Assembly (NCBI GenBank): GCA_023807065.1
Contig: JAJJLU010003719.1
Location: forward strand, 1-35,735
Length of the DNA: 35,735 nucleotides
Source of the DNA: Isotricha intestinalis
Lineage: Eukaryota > Ciliophora > Litostomatea > Vestibuliferida > Isotrichidae
Reading direction: 5' to 3'
Every line of letters starts with the position of its first letter. The stretch's first letter is position 1. Shown here piece after piece: positions 10,263 through 19,396 of the stretch. Made by a program: the position numbers and the translations under genes. The notes under the pieces were generated by a model. The model made no database searches. It saw only the letters and a list, made by a program, of their open reading frames with translations, and had not been told where the DNA came from.

Positions 10263-10982
10263 GGTAGAACTTCTTATATTTAACAAAAATTATCTTTTTT
10301 TTATGATGAAGATAGAAATGATGATTTATCATTTAGTAAATTTATATTTTTTGTTCTTTTTAGTCAAATAAAAAATAATTTAAGGAGATAAATCATATTT
10401 ACAATAATAATAATTATCAAAAAAATTATTAAATAATATTATTATTTGATTTAATGGTTTAGTTATAAAAGAAATTGAATCAATTAAAAATTCATAAATT
10501 TTTGAAAATTAATTCTCTCGGATTAAAGGTTTTAATCCTTATTTAATTTTTGAAAAATTGAAAAAAATTATATATAACTAAATAATTCCTTTTTTAAAAT
10601 AAACCTTTATATTTAATTTATAATAATATTCTTGAACAAAAAGTTTATTTAATATATGAAGATATTTTTAATATTAGTGTTCCTTTTGAAAAAAGTAGTA
10701 GAGATGAATTTAAAAAATGAAAATAATTATTGATTTTTTTTCAAAATTAATTATTTTACAATTATTAATTCAAATATTGAATTTGAATATCAATTAGATA
10801 AAACAAAAAAATGAAAGAATGTTTATAAAGGAAATATAAGATAATATTTTAAATCAATAAATAAAGATAAAAATGGATATCAAATTTTTTAAAGAGAATT
10901 CGAGAAATTAAATCGGGATGAATTTATTTTTTATAAAATAGATAAAAAAAAATAAATTATTTTTGAAGATTTTATTATGTAA
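10263..10982 (+). pseudogene. Decayed gene with EF-hand-like segments
   Basis: No single open frame exists, yet coding-like stretches follow one another on this strand. 10284-10388 reads an EF-hand-like FYDEDRNDDLSFSKFI. 10384-10620 contains SRIKGFNPYLIFEKL. 10598-10717 is 40 open codons with VYLIYEDIFNISVPFE and SSRDEFKK. From 10773 there is EFEYQLDKTKK, then KNVYKGNIR, DKNGYQIF, REFEKLNRDEFIFYKID and FEDFIM. The frame moves by +1 three times, and each stretch is also cut by TAA or TGA. Many of these stops sit where Gln or Trp reads naturally. The acidic loops followed by hydrophobic positions look like EF-hands. I do not recognise the parent protein. Multiple lesions make a functional product unlikely. 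Confidence 0.6.
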
Positions 10983-11129
10983 TTAAAGTACAATATAATA
11001 TTAAACATTTATAAATTCTTATAATATTATAATTAAAAAATGTTTTAATAATATAAGTAATTTGTTAATATATAATATTAACTTATTATATTTATTTACT
11101 TTTATTTTCAATTACTAATTTATGAAAAT

Positions 11130-13103
11130 TTAAAAATAAATATCAGGCTCAAAATTATTCTTTTTTAATTCATTTAAAGATTTGTTTAATGTTTCAACTC
11201 TCTTATCATATATCTCTTCCTCAACTTTTTTTTCTTTTTTTGGAATTTCTCCATTTATAATTTGAGAAACATCTAAAATATTTAATTTAGTTTTTTCACA
11301 AATATCAATAAATAAATCAATATCTTTTTCACAAATTGATTCTCTTTTAATTGGATTAAGACTTAAATCTAAATTTGATAATTGGCTATCATTATTATTA
11401 TTATTATTATTATTTGAGGTTAATTTTATTAATTTTAAAATAGTTTCAAATTTAGAAAATTTATTTTTATAAAAAGAAATAACATTTAAATTTCCTGAAA
11501 TAATTAATTTTGAAATTTCATTATAAAAAGTATCATTTAAATTACAATTATACATATATAATTCTTCTATTTTTGAATTTTGACATAAACTTTTCAAAAA
11601 CTTTCTTCCCATTTTATTATTAAAATCACAATTATTAACTGATAAAATTTCAATTGAGCAAGATTTCTTTTCTACAATCATAGATAAAATTTTAATACTA
11701 GCTTGATCCATTAAAGTTTTTGATAAATATAATTGTTGAATCTTCATATTGTTTCTTAATATTGTATTTAAAACATATTTTAAACTTTTTTCTAATTTAC
11801 ATTTATTTAAATTTAACACCAATAAATTTGGGAATTTTAATAAAATTTCTCCAATTTCTTTTCCTGAAGTATTATCTATTTTCATATTACTATTTAAATT
11901 TAATTCAATAACGGATTTATTTTCTTGAAGACCAATATTAAAAAATCTTAAATGATCTGTTGTAATATTCATTTTCCCAATGTTAACTTTTGTAACATTA
12001 TTATTAAAAAATAAATTTTTTCCAGTTTCAAACAAACCAATTTCTCCAAATCTATTTTCATTGAAAATAATTTTCTGAATTCTATTATCATATTTTATAA
12101 CAGAAGCCATTACAAAAGAACTATCAAATTCTAAAAATGCTTGTGAAATATCATATTCATATGGAATTTCATCTAAATTTATTAAAGTTGAATTTCTAAT
12201 TTTATAAACTGCAAATAATATATAAAATAGATATATATATGCTGATTTTGGGTAATAATATAGCATTTTTATTTGAGAAAAAATATAATTTTCTAAATCT
12301 TTTGGAATGTCTTGAGTATTGTTATATATAAATTGTAATTTACCAAATTTTATTTCCATTCCTAAATATATTAAAGGAGATATATTATTTTCAAATGGAG
12401 TTTCTTTTTCTGTTAGATTTAATATTAAATTTATATTTTTTTCAAAATCACTAAAAAAACTTTTTATTTTTGGTTCTGGTAAATTTTCAAATAAATCAAT
12501 AAAACATTTCTTTGGCTTTATTATTTCTTTTTTTTCATTTATAAATATATATTTTTCTTCGTTAAAATTTAATTCATCTGTTTCTTTGATATATTTTTTG
12601 AATGAAGGAGTTAAAATGTCAACTATGTAAGTAAAATTTTTTTGAAGTTTTTCGAAAGTTTTTGCTTTTTTAATTTTAGAGAAATTATCATATAAATATA
12701 TGTTTATTGTATGTCCAATTTCAGAAGAAACAACAAATGATAAAGCAATAATCAAACAAAATTCTAATAAATCCGGAAAATACTCTTTTTTCTTTGTATT
12801 ATTATATAAATAAGAAATTATATTTTTATAATTTTCATTCGTGAAATCTGAAGTTATATTATTTGGAAGAATATCTAAATCCATTATATTTTCACTTAAC
12901 TCTTTTTCTAACATTTGAGTCAATATTATTTTATTTTTAATTTCTTCATTATTGTTTTTTTTTAGGTATTCTTTAAGCTCATTTTTATCTATTATAGTAA
13001 AAAATAAGTAATTTATTGTTATTTCTAAATATTTATTATCTATGATTGAATCAGGAAATTGATTTAAATTTTTCTTTATTTCCTTATTAAGAAATAGATC
13101 CAT
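11130..13103 (-). CDS. Leucine-rich repeat protein (RNase-inhibitor-like LRRs)
   Basis: 657 residues, starting at ATG 13103 and ending near 11130. The N-terminal half (about 1-365) is helical without a known signature. From about residue 370 to 620 there are leucine-rich repeats of the long, ribonuclease-inhibitor type: VIELNLNSN, LLVLNLNKC, IQQLYLSKT, IEILSVNNC, IEELYMYNC, LSNLDLSLN. A poly-Asn tract interrupts the last repeats (bases about 11392-11415). The C-terminus is charged and may be coiled. No signal peptide or membrane segment is present, so it is probably an intracellular protein-binding scaffold. The specific role is unknown. Confidence 0.85.
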   Translation of the reverse strand: MDLFLNKEIKKNLNQFPDSIIDNKYLEITINYLFFTIIDKNELKEYLKKNNNEEIKNKIILTQMLEKELSENIMDLDILPNNITSDFTNENYKNIISYLYNNTKKKEYFPDLLEFCLIIALSFVVSSEIGHTINIYLYDNFSKIKKAKTFEKLQKNFTYIVDILTPSFKKYIKETDELNFNEEKYIFINEKKEIIKPKKCFIDLFENLPEPKIKSFFSDFEKNINLILNLTEKETPFENNISPLIYLGMEIKFGKLQFIYNNTQDIPKDLENYIFSQIKMLYYYPKSAYIYLFYILFAVYKIRNSTLINLDEIPYEYDISQAFLEFDSSFVMASVIKYDNRIQKIIFNENRFGEIGLFETGKNLFFNNNVTKVNIGKMNITTDHLRFFNIGLQENKSVIELNLNSNMKIDNTSGKEIGEILLKFPNLLVLNLNKCKLEKSLKYVLNTILRNNMKIQQLYLSKTLMDQASIKILSMIVEKKSCSIEILSVNNCDFNNKMGRKFLKSLCQNSKIEELYMYNCNLNDTFYNEISKLIISGNLNVISFYKNKFSKFETILKLIKLTSNNNNNNNNDSQLSNLDLSLNPIKRESICEKDIDLFIDICEKTKLNILDVSQIINGEIPKKEKKVEEEIYDKRVETLNKSLNELKKNNFEPDIYF

Positions 13104-13290
13104 TTTTATTAATATTTTAAATAATAAATAGTTAATTAAAGATTAAATGTAAATAACGATAAATCAAAAGAAAAATATCGTTTTTTTCTAATAACCAATT
13201 TTTAATAGTTTAAATATTTTCCTTATTAGAAACTCTTTTATAAACATCATTGTAATCACTGATAACAAAAATATTTCTAAAAGGTAAAAA

Positions 13291-14278
13291 TTAATTCAAT
13301 AAAATTAGGGTTATTTTATATGGCAAATTTTCATAATTTTTCCATTTTTGAGCCATTTTTTTTATTTCATTTTGACGTGGATTTTTTTTATCAATATTTT
13401 GCTTAGAATTACTATAAGAGTGAGGCTCAATTTTTGGTAATAATCTTTTAAAGTACTTAATCATTCTTTTAACAGTTGATGGCAATGATTATCAACTAAA
13501 TAAGAAACTATAGGAACTAACTTATTAAAAGTAATGGTTTTATATTATTTAATTATACTAATAAAACTTTCATTTTTAAACAAACAGAATGATCTATCTG
13601 CAACTTTTAAATGAAAACCTGATATAAATTTAATTATTCTTTTAAATAAATTAATTAGTAAAGGTAGTAATTTCTCAACATCACAAAATTAAAAAAATTC
13701 TAATGATTCTTGTAAAAAGAAAATTTCTTTTGCATAATTTACAAAAGTTCCACATTTTAATATACCTTCTAAAAGGAAATGATAATATTGAATATTTAAG
13801 CTAAAAATAATATTGAACATCTTATTAAGGTATCAAAATATAAATTTGACCTTTATGAAAAGGAAAAATTAAATTTTTAAAGAAAATAGCATGATTCTAG
13901 TTCATATTAATTAATTGCAGTTTCAGAAACACATAAATTTATATTATTTCTATTTTAATTTGGTAATGGTCTAAATATATCTTTAATCCATGGAATTACC
14001 GGTGTTTGAATAAATAATAATGTTACCATTCCTATCATATAACATTTGAAGTAAATCATTTATTACTTATCAACGTTCTTGCTTTTGTTTTATATCTTTT
14101 TTCTCATCTTCCCGATCATATATTATTTTGGCTAAAGATATTTTCTTTATGAAATTTGATTTTATGTCTCCACTATCCTATCTTGTTTTAAATATATTAT
14201 TTATATTTCTTTTTTCTCCTTTAGGAGATTATTATACCCGGTTTTTTGATGATATTCAATGTTTTTTTGAGAATTCAT
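13291..14278 (-). pseudogene. Decayed PP2A B56 (B') regulatory subunit gene
   Basis: Read on the - strand with frame changes, this stretch follows the B56 family order. A candidate ATG lies at 14278-14276. An N-terminal piece reads KISLAKIIYDREDEKKDIK and VINDLLQMLYDRN. A piece with FRPLP aligns with the family's FRTLP. YELESCYFL and PFHK align with the stretch ending in PLHK. The strongest run (13850-13461) has GILKCG, EIFFLQESLEF, LLPLLINLFKR and FHLKVADRS, matching family GLLKYWP, EVMFLNELEE, EPLFRQLAK and HFQVAERA. The C-terminal frame (13485-13291) has KIEPHSYSN and MAQKWKNYENL, like the family tail. The middle appears to lack roughly 130-150 residues. At least four frameshifts and many in-frame stops rule out a normal product. 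Identity is by recalled family pattern, not by a search. Confidence 0.75.
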
Positions 14279-14435
14279 TTTTTTTATATATATAATATAT
14301 ATATAATATAGGGATTTTTAAAAAATATTAATTAATTTTTCTAAAGAGTTTATAGAATAAAAATATCATCACCTTATTTATAATATATAATCTTTTTTTT
14401 ATAATAATAATAATTATTATTGGTATTATTCTTTT

Positions 14436-15029
14436 TTATTGAAAAAGTAATTTTTTTATATATATAATTCCTATTTCTTGGATTATAATTATATATTTAT
14501 CACAATTAACTTCTTTAATCATCATATAAAGAAATTTAAAATAAATATTTGTTGAATTTTTATTAATATTAATGAAATTAACAGGAGAGCCAAATCTACC
14601 AGAAAACTTTCTTTACTATTTATATAATCTTTTTTTCTTTCATTACTTTCCATTATATGAAACCATTAAATCTTTTTTATATTTGAATTTCAATTATTAA
14701 ATTTATTTAAATAAAGTTTTTTAATCAGGGAGAATTATTGCTATTCTTCATTGAAGAATTTTTCTGAGAAAAATATTTTTGTTGAAGAATTGATACTTAC
14801 ATTAATAAAATATTTCATTAATTTTGATTTTGAAAATTCAATATCTTTTCTAATATATCTTTTATGGAGAATTAATAACTAATCTATTCTTTTTAATATA
14901 AATATAATCACTATTTTTTTTAATTATACCGTTATTATTATTATTATTGTTGATATATTCATTTATTATAAAAGGATTTAATATTGATTTTTTTGAATTG
15001 ATAAAAATTATAGATTTAATTTGAAATTT
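14436..15029 (-). pseudogene. Decayed coding fragments, parent gene unrecognised
   Basis: Two open stretches lie on the - strand. One is 54 codons (15029-14865, then TAA), ending YIYIKKNRLVINSP. The other is 58 codons (14612-14439, then TAA), with FSGRFGSPVNF, IYFKFLYMMIKE and CDKYIIIIQEIG. Between them, coding-like sequence continues in other frames with stops. Content such as SGRFGSP is unusual for A/T-rich spacer. It lies upstream of the B56 relic in the same orientation and may be part of the same decayed locus or a separate gene. Confidence 0.45.
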
Positions 15030-15388
15030 CTAAAACTATTTTTTATTGTGATAAGGTGATTTATAACATAATTATTTTATTATACATAAAATATATTACC
15101 TATATTTTAAATGTGTATATTTAATAAATATTTTATGTTTTGTTGAACTAACACATGTATAAAAAATTGTTTAAAATTTATATATTATGAAATATTTATT
15201 TTATTTTTTTTTAAATAATTTTTTTTAATTTTTTTATATTATAATAAACATTCTAATCTAAAAATAAATACATTCAATTATTTACTAATAAAACATAAAT
15301 AAAAAAAAAAGAAATAACTATTTTTCAAAAAAATAAAATCATTACATTTATAAAATTAAGAAGTGATTTTATTTTTTTCTATTACTTA
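15030..15388. other. Intergenic A/T-rich DNA
   Basis: About 360 bp downstream of the coiled-coil gene. It is rich in A and T runs, and I see no open frame or signal in it. Confidence 0.5.
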
Positions 15389-17692
15389 TTATTTATCTTC
15401 ATCTTTATAATGATTTAAAGAAAATTTATCAGAATCATTCAATAATAGATTTTTTTTTTTAGAAACATTTTTAGGAATATTATTTAAAATTTTAGATAAT
15501 TTAGAATATTTAATATCTGAATTTTCATTTCCAATTAAATTATATAAATTATTCCCTTTATCTAATGAAAAATTTTGTAAATCTTTATTTTTTTTAAATC
15601 CATAATTTTTATTTTTATCAAACAATAATTTTTTAGAAATAAAATTATCATCATAATTATTTTTTTCAAATTTATAATAGGAAATATTTTCTTTCATTTG
15701 ATTAACAAATTTTTCCAATTCTTTAGCTTCATTAGTTCTAGAACTAGAATTTATAATATCTTTTTTCTTTTTATGATTTTCAATTTCTTTTTCTTTTTCT
15801 TTAATTTCACTTTTAAAATTTTTAACAGTAATAGAATGTTTTTTAGAATGAATAACTTGAATAGAATTTCCAATAAAAGAAACTAAACTATTTTTATTAT
15901 TAAAATAACCTTTTTCACCATCAATTGATTTAAACATATCTGGAGTAATAGTATTAATAGGTAATTTTTTTAAAGTCATTATATTAATACTATTATTATT
16001 ATTCTTCTCAATATTATTTTTATAAAAATTTAAAGCAATTATATTTTTATTTCTTTCTTCTTCTGAAAATGATCTTGTCATTTTTAAATTATTTTTTTGA
16101 AAATTTCTTTTTGATAAATTAGGGAAAACTGAATAACTTCTTGTTGTAAATTGTTTTATATCTTCTGATGTCATTGATTTATTAAATTTATTATTTTGGA
16201 ATTTTAATTTCTTAGGTTCTTCTTCATTTTCTGAATCACATTTATTATTATTTTGTTCTTTTGAATCTGATATATTATCCATTAAATATTTGTTTTTAAT
16301 TTGATATTCTGAAAACATTTTGTCTTGGGAATTTACATTTTTTAATCTTTTAAATATTTTTCTTTGATTAAATAAATTTATTTCTTCTTCATTTGGATAT
16401 TCAGGATAATAAAAATTATTCCCTAAGTTATTAATTGTATTTTTAAGCATAATATTATTTAATTCATTATTACTTTTTTTATTTATATTATTATTATTTT
16501 TTTCTTCTAAATTACTTATATTTGGTAATTGATTTTCATTTGAACTCTCTTCTAAATTATTCCTATGTATAATTTCATTTATTCCTACTTCTCCTTGAAT
16601 ATATTTTTTTAAAAAACTTTCAATAACTTTACCTTTTTTAGGATGATTAGTTTCAAATTTTTTTTTATTTTTTACAGTTTTATTTGTTTTATAATTTTTA
16701 TTAACACTCGAATTATTATTAATATTATTATCTTGTTTTTTTTCATTTAAATATTTAACTTTTGATTCGGTTTCTCTAAAAAAATCATTTAATTGTGAAA
16801 TTTGTCCTTTAATTTGATTAAAATCATTTTTATAATTTTCAATTTTACGATTTATATTATTATTTTCTTGTTTAATATATTCAATTTCCTTTATAATTTT
16901 ATTATAAAGATCATTCTTGTCATCAAAGATTTTTCCTTTTCCAAAATTGAAATTTTCATTTTTAGATTGTAAATCTGTTATAAATTTACTATTTTCAAGT
17001 CTAACTTCATTTATTCTATCATCATAACCTTTAATTATATCAGTTAATCTAATTTCAGTTAAATTAACACATTTTTTAGTATAATCACTCATTGATTTAC
17101 TCATTCCCTCAATTTGAATTTTTATATTTTTAATTATTGAATCTATTTTATTTTTATAATTTTTTAACTCTGTAATAGTTTGATCTTTATGAGATAATAA
17201 TTCTTTTATATTAAGTAAAACAAAATCAATAAATTGATGTAAATTTTGAAATCTACACATTTGACCAATTAATCCTGGATATAATATACTTTCTGTAATT
17301 AATTTATCATGATTAAATATTGAATTAAATAATTCTTTATAATTTGAATTTATTTTTAATTCTTGTTCCATATAATTTTCTTTTATTTGATCTTTAAATT
17401 TCAATAATGAATCTACTTTTTCTTGTAAATTTTTATCTGTTGAAATTAAACTAGATAAATTATATACTTTTTGAGATAAAGTTTCTATTTTTAAATTATA
17501 TTCATTTAATTTGCTTTCCATTGATAAAGAGCTATTTTCATATTTAGAATTTAATTTAATTTCTATTTTTTTTAAATCTTTTAAAACATCATCTTTAAAT
17601 AATAATATATTTTTTTGAAAGGAACTTTGTTGGATAGTTAATATATCTAAGTTGTTATTAATATTTGGGGGAAATGTTGTTGAATCATTCAT
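15389..17692 (-). CDS. Coiled-coil and disordered protein
   Basis: 767 residues from ATG at 17692. The N-terminal third (about 1-320) is predicted by eye to be helical coiled coil, with heptad-like Leu/Ile spacing. It contains a compact, less repetitive core (ILYPGLIGQMCRFQNLHQF, then FVLLNIKELL and YTKKCVNLTEIR) that looks like a conserved module. The rest is Asn/Lys/Glu-rich and probably disordered, with basic Ser-rich patches (TRSYSVFPNLSKR, MTRSFSEEERNK) that could be phosphosites. There is no membrane segment. The function is unknown, and a cytoskeletal or basal-body scaffold is a possibility only. Its start codon faces the HAD gene across 267 bp. Confidence 0.8.
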   Translation of the reverse strand: MNDSTTFPPNINNNLDILTIQQSSFQKNILLFKDDVLKDLKKIEIKLNSKYENSSLSMESKLNEYNLKIETLSQKVYNLSSLISTDKNLQEKVDSLLKFKDQIKENYMEQELKINSNYKELFNSIFNHDKLITESILYPGLIGQMCRFQNLHQFIDFVLLNIKELLSHKDQTITELKNYKNKIDSIIKNIKIQIEGMSKSMSDYTKKCVNLTEIRLTDIIKGYDDRINEVRLENSKFITDLQSKNENFNFGKGKIFDDKNDLYNKIIKEIEYIKQENNNINRKIENYKNDFNQIKGQISQLNDFFRETESKVKYLNEKKQDNNINNNSSVNKNYKTNKTVKNKKKFETNHPKKGKVIESFLKKYIQGEVGINEIIHRNNLEESSNENQLPNISNLEEKNNNNINKKSNNELNNIMLKNTINNLGNNFYYPEYPNEEEINLFNQRKIFKRLKNVNSQDKMFSEYQIKNKYLMDNISDSKEQNNNKCDSENEEEPKKLKFQNNKFNKSMTSEDIKQFTTRSYSVFPNLSKRNFQKNNLKMTRSFSEEERNKNIIALNFYKNNIEKNNNNSINIMTLKKLPINTITPDMFKSIDGEKGYFNNKNSLVSFIGNSIQVIHSKKHSITVKNFKSEIKEKEKEIENHKKKKDIINSSSRTNEAKELEKFVNQMKENISYYKFEKNNYDDNFISKKLLFDKNKNYGFKKNKDLQNFSLDKGNNLYNLIGNENSDIKYSKLSKILNNIPKNVSKKKNLLLNDSDKFSLNHYKDEDK

Positions 17693-17959
17693 ATTTATGA
17701 AATATTAAATGAAAATTAAATAAATAATAATTGTTTTCAATATTTATATTTAATGAAATATTAATATATTCAATAATAAAAATAATAAAAAAGAATAAAA
17801 GAGATTTTATTTGGAAAAAGAATATAAATGACATAAGAACTTAATTCAAGTAATAGATACTTATTTCTTAAGTTCAATAAATTATATATTAAATTAGAAT
17901 TTCAAAAGAAATTAATATTTTTTTAATTTTTTTTCACATATATAAATTCATTTTTAAAT
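17693..17959. promoter_or_regulatory. Divergent promoter region
   Basis: 267 bp between the start codons of the coiled-coil gene (-) and the HAD gene (+). Both promoters should be here. It is A/T-rich with no motif I can name. Confidence 0.35.
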
Positions 17960-19234
17960 ATGGGTCAATTAATGTATAATATGGAACAACCAGATTCAAT
18001 AAATAAAAATAATTTAGATAAAAATAATCAAAATAAAGAAGAGGAAAAGGAAAAAAATTCTTCAGAAAAAAATAATATACAAGAAGAAAAAAAAAATATG
18101 AATAATACACAAGAAAAAATTGAACAAAACTCAAATAAAAATATAAACAAATTATATCAAGAAGATCTTTCAAAAAATAATTCACAAGAAATAAACAATA
18201 ACCAAATTAAAAAGCCAAAATTAGCAAAAACAAAATTTCATTCTTCGGAAAATTTATCTTCTTTAGATACAAATATAGAAGATAAAGAATTAATTAATAA
18301 TGAAATCAACGAAGGAAATTTTTCTGATCAAGAAAGAAAAAGTTCAAATCCTATAATAAAAAATAACATAATCTCAAATTATGATAATTCAGACAGTGAA
18401 GAAGAAGAAAAAAAACCAATATTTAGAGATATAAATTTTGATATAAAAAAAGTATTTAAAATGAAACCAATTCATGAAGAATATAATGAAGAAGAATTAA
18501 ATAAATTATCAAATAAGAATAAAATGGAAAAAAATGATTATGAATTTCAATTTTATAGAAATGGTGAAAACATAAGAAATACATATATAGCTAAATTAAT
18601 ATATAAACAAATATGGAAGCCATCAGTAGAAATAAAGACCCATAATAGTTTAATAATATTTGATTGGGATGATACATTATTATGTACAACATTTTTAACT
18701 CCAAAAGGTTATTTTGATGAAGATATAGTATTAAATGAAAAGGAAAAAGAAAAAGTACAAAAATTAGAAATATCAGTATATAATTTATTAAAAATTTGTA
18801 TTGAAAAAGGTGATGTATATATTATAACAAATGCAGGTCCTGGTTGGGTTGAATTTTCAGCTGAAAAATTTTATCCTAATATATTAAAATTATTAAAGAA
18901 AATTAAAATTATTTCTGCAAGAGGAGAATATGAAGAAAAATATCCTAATGATTCTAGACAATGGAAAATAGAAACTTTTTTAAATTTAAAAAATAATTTA
19001 AATATGAATTTAGTTACTAATATCATTTGTTGTGGAGATTCTGTTTTTGAAATGGAAGCTGGAAAAATTTTAGCTAGTAAATTTGATCAAGCTTTTATTA
19101 AAACTATTAAATTTAGAGAAAGTCCTAAACCTGAAGAATTAAATAAACAATTAAGATTAGTTATTGATCAATTTAATGGAATTTATTCTGCTGTTAAAAA
19201 TTTGACTATTAGAGTTGAAAAGAAGAAAAAATAG
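17960..19234 (+). CDS. HAD-superfamily phosphatase-like protein
   Basis: 424 residues. Residues 1-220 are Asn/Lys/Glu-rich and probably disordered, with an acidic Ser patch (SDSEEEE). The C-terminal 200 residues form a HAD domain. Motif I is FDWDDTLL (nucleophile D235 and general acid D237 in the DxD pattern). Motif II is the Thr of YIITNAG (T290). The last motif is CGDS with D360. The signature ITNAGPGWVEFSAEKFYP and ISARGEYE mark a subfamily I associate with protists. All catalytic acidic positions are present, so an active phosphohydrolase is likely; the substrate is unknown. Gly2 follows the initiator Met, but the context (MGQLMY) is only a weak myristoylation site. The gene ends with one of the few TAG stops here. 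Confidence 0.85.
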   Translation: MGQLMYNMEQPDSINKNNLDKNNQNKEEEKEKNSSEKNNIQEEKKNMNNTQEKIEQNSNKNINKLYQEDLSKNNSQEINNNQIKKPKLAKTKFHSSENLSSLDTNIEDKELINNEINEGNFSDQERKSSNPIIKNNIISNYDNSDSEEEEKKPIFRDINFDIKKVFKMKPIHEEYNEEELNKLSNKNKMEKNDYEFQFYRNGENIRNTYIAKLIYKQIWKPSVEIKTHNSLIIFDWDDTLLCTTFLTPKGYFDEDIVLNEKEKEKVQKLEISVYNLLKICIEKGDVYIITNAGPGWVEFSAEKFYPNILKLLKKIKIISARGEYEEKYPNDSRQWKIETFLNLKNNLNMNLVTNIICCGDSVFEMEAGKILASKFDQAFIKTIKFRESPKPEELNKQLRLVIDQFNGIYSAVKNLTIRVEKKKK

Positions 19235-19396
19235 TTTTTTTATTCTTTTTTATTTATTTTTAAAAAAGCTTTTTATTTGGAATTTTGGAGTTTTTGTATT
19301 TTGATTTGTATATTTTTTCTTAAAGATTTTTTATTATATATGATAAAAATATTTTAATTTATATTTATAAATATTTTTTTTGAGGAATAAAAAAAT

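Noticed and set aside
13291..13485. A separate small protein gene of 64 residues on the - strand
   Set aside because: Its first codon is TTG, and its content matches the C-terminal end of a B56 subunit. It is a piece of the decayed gene.
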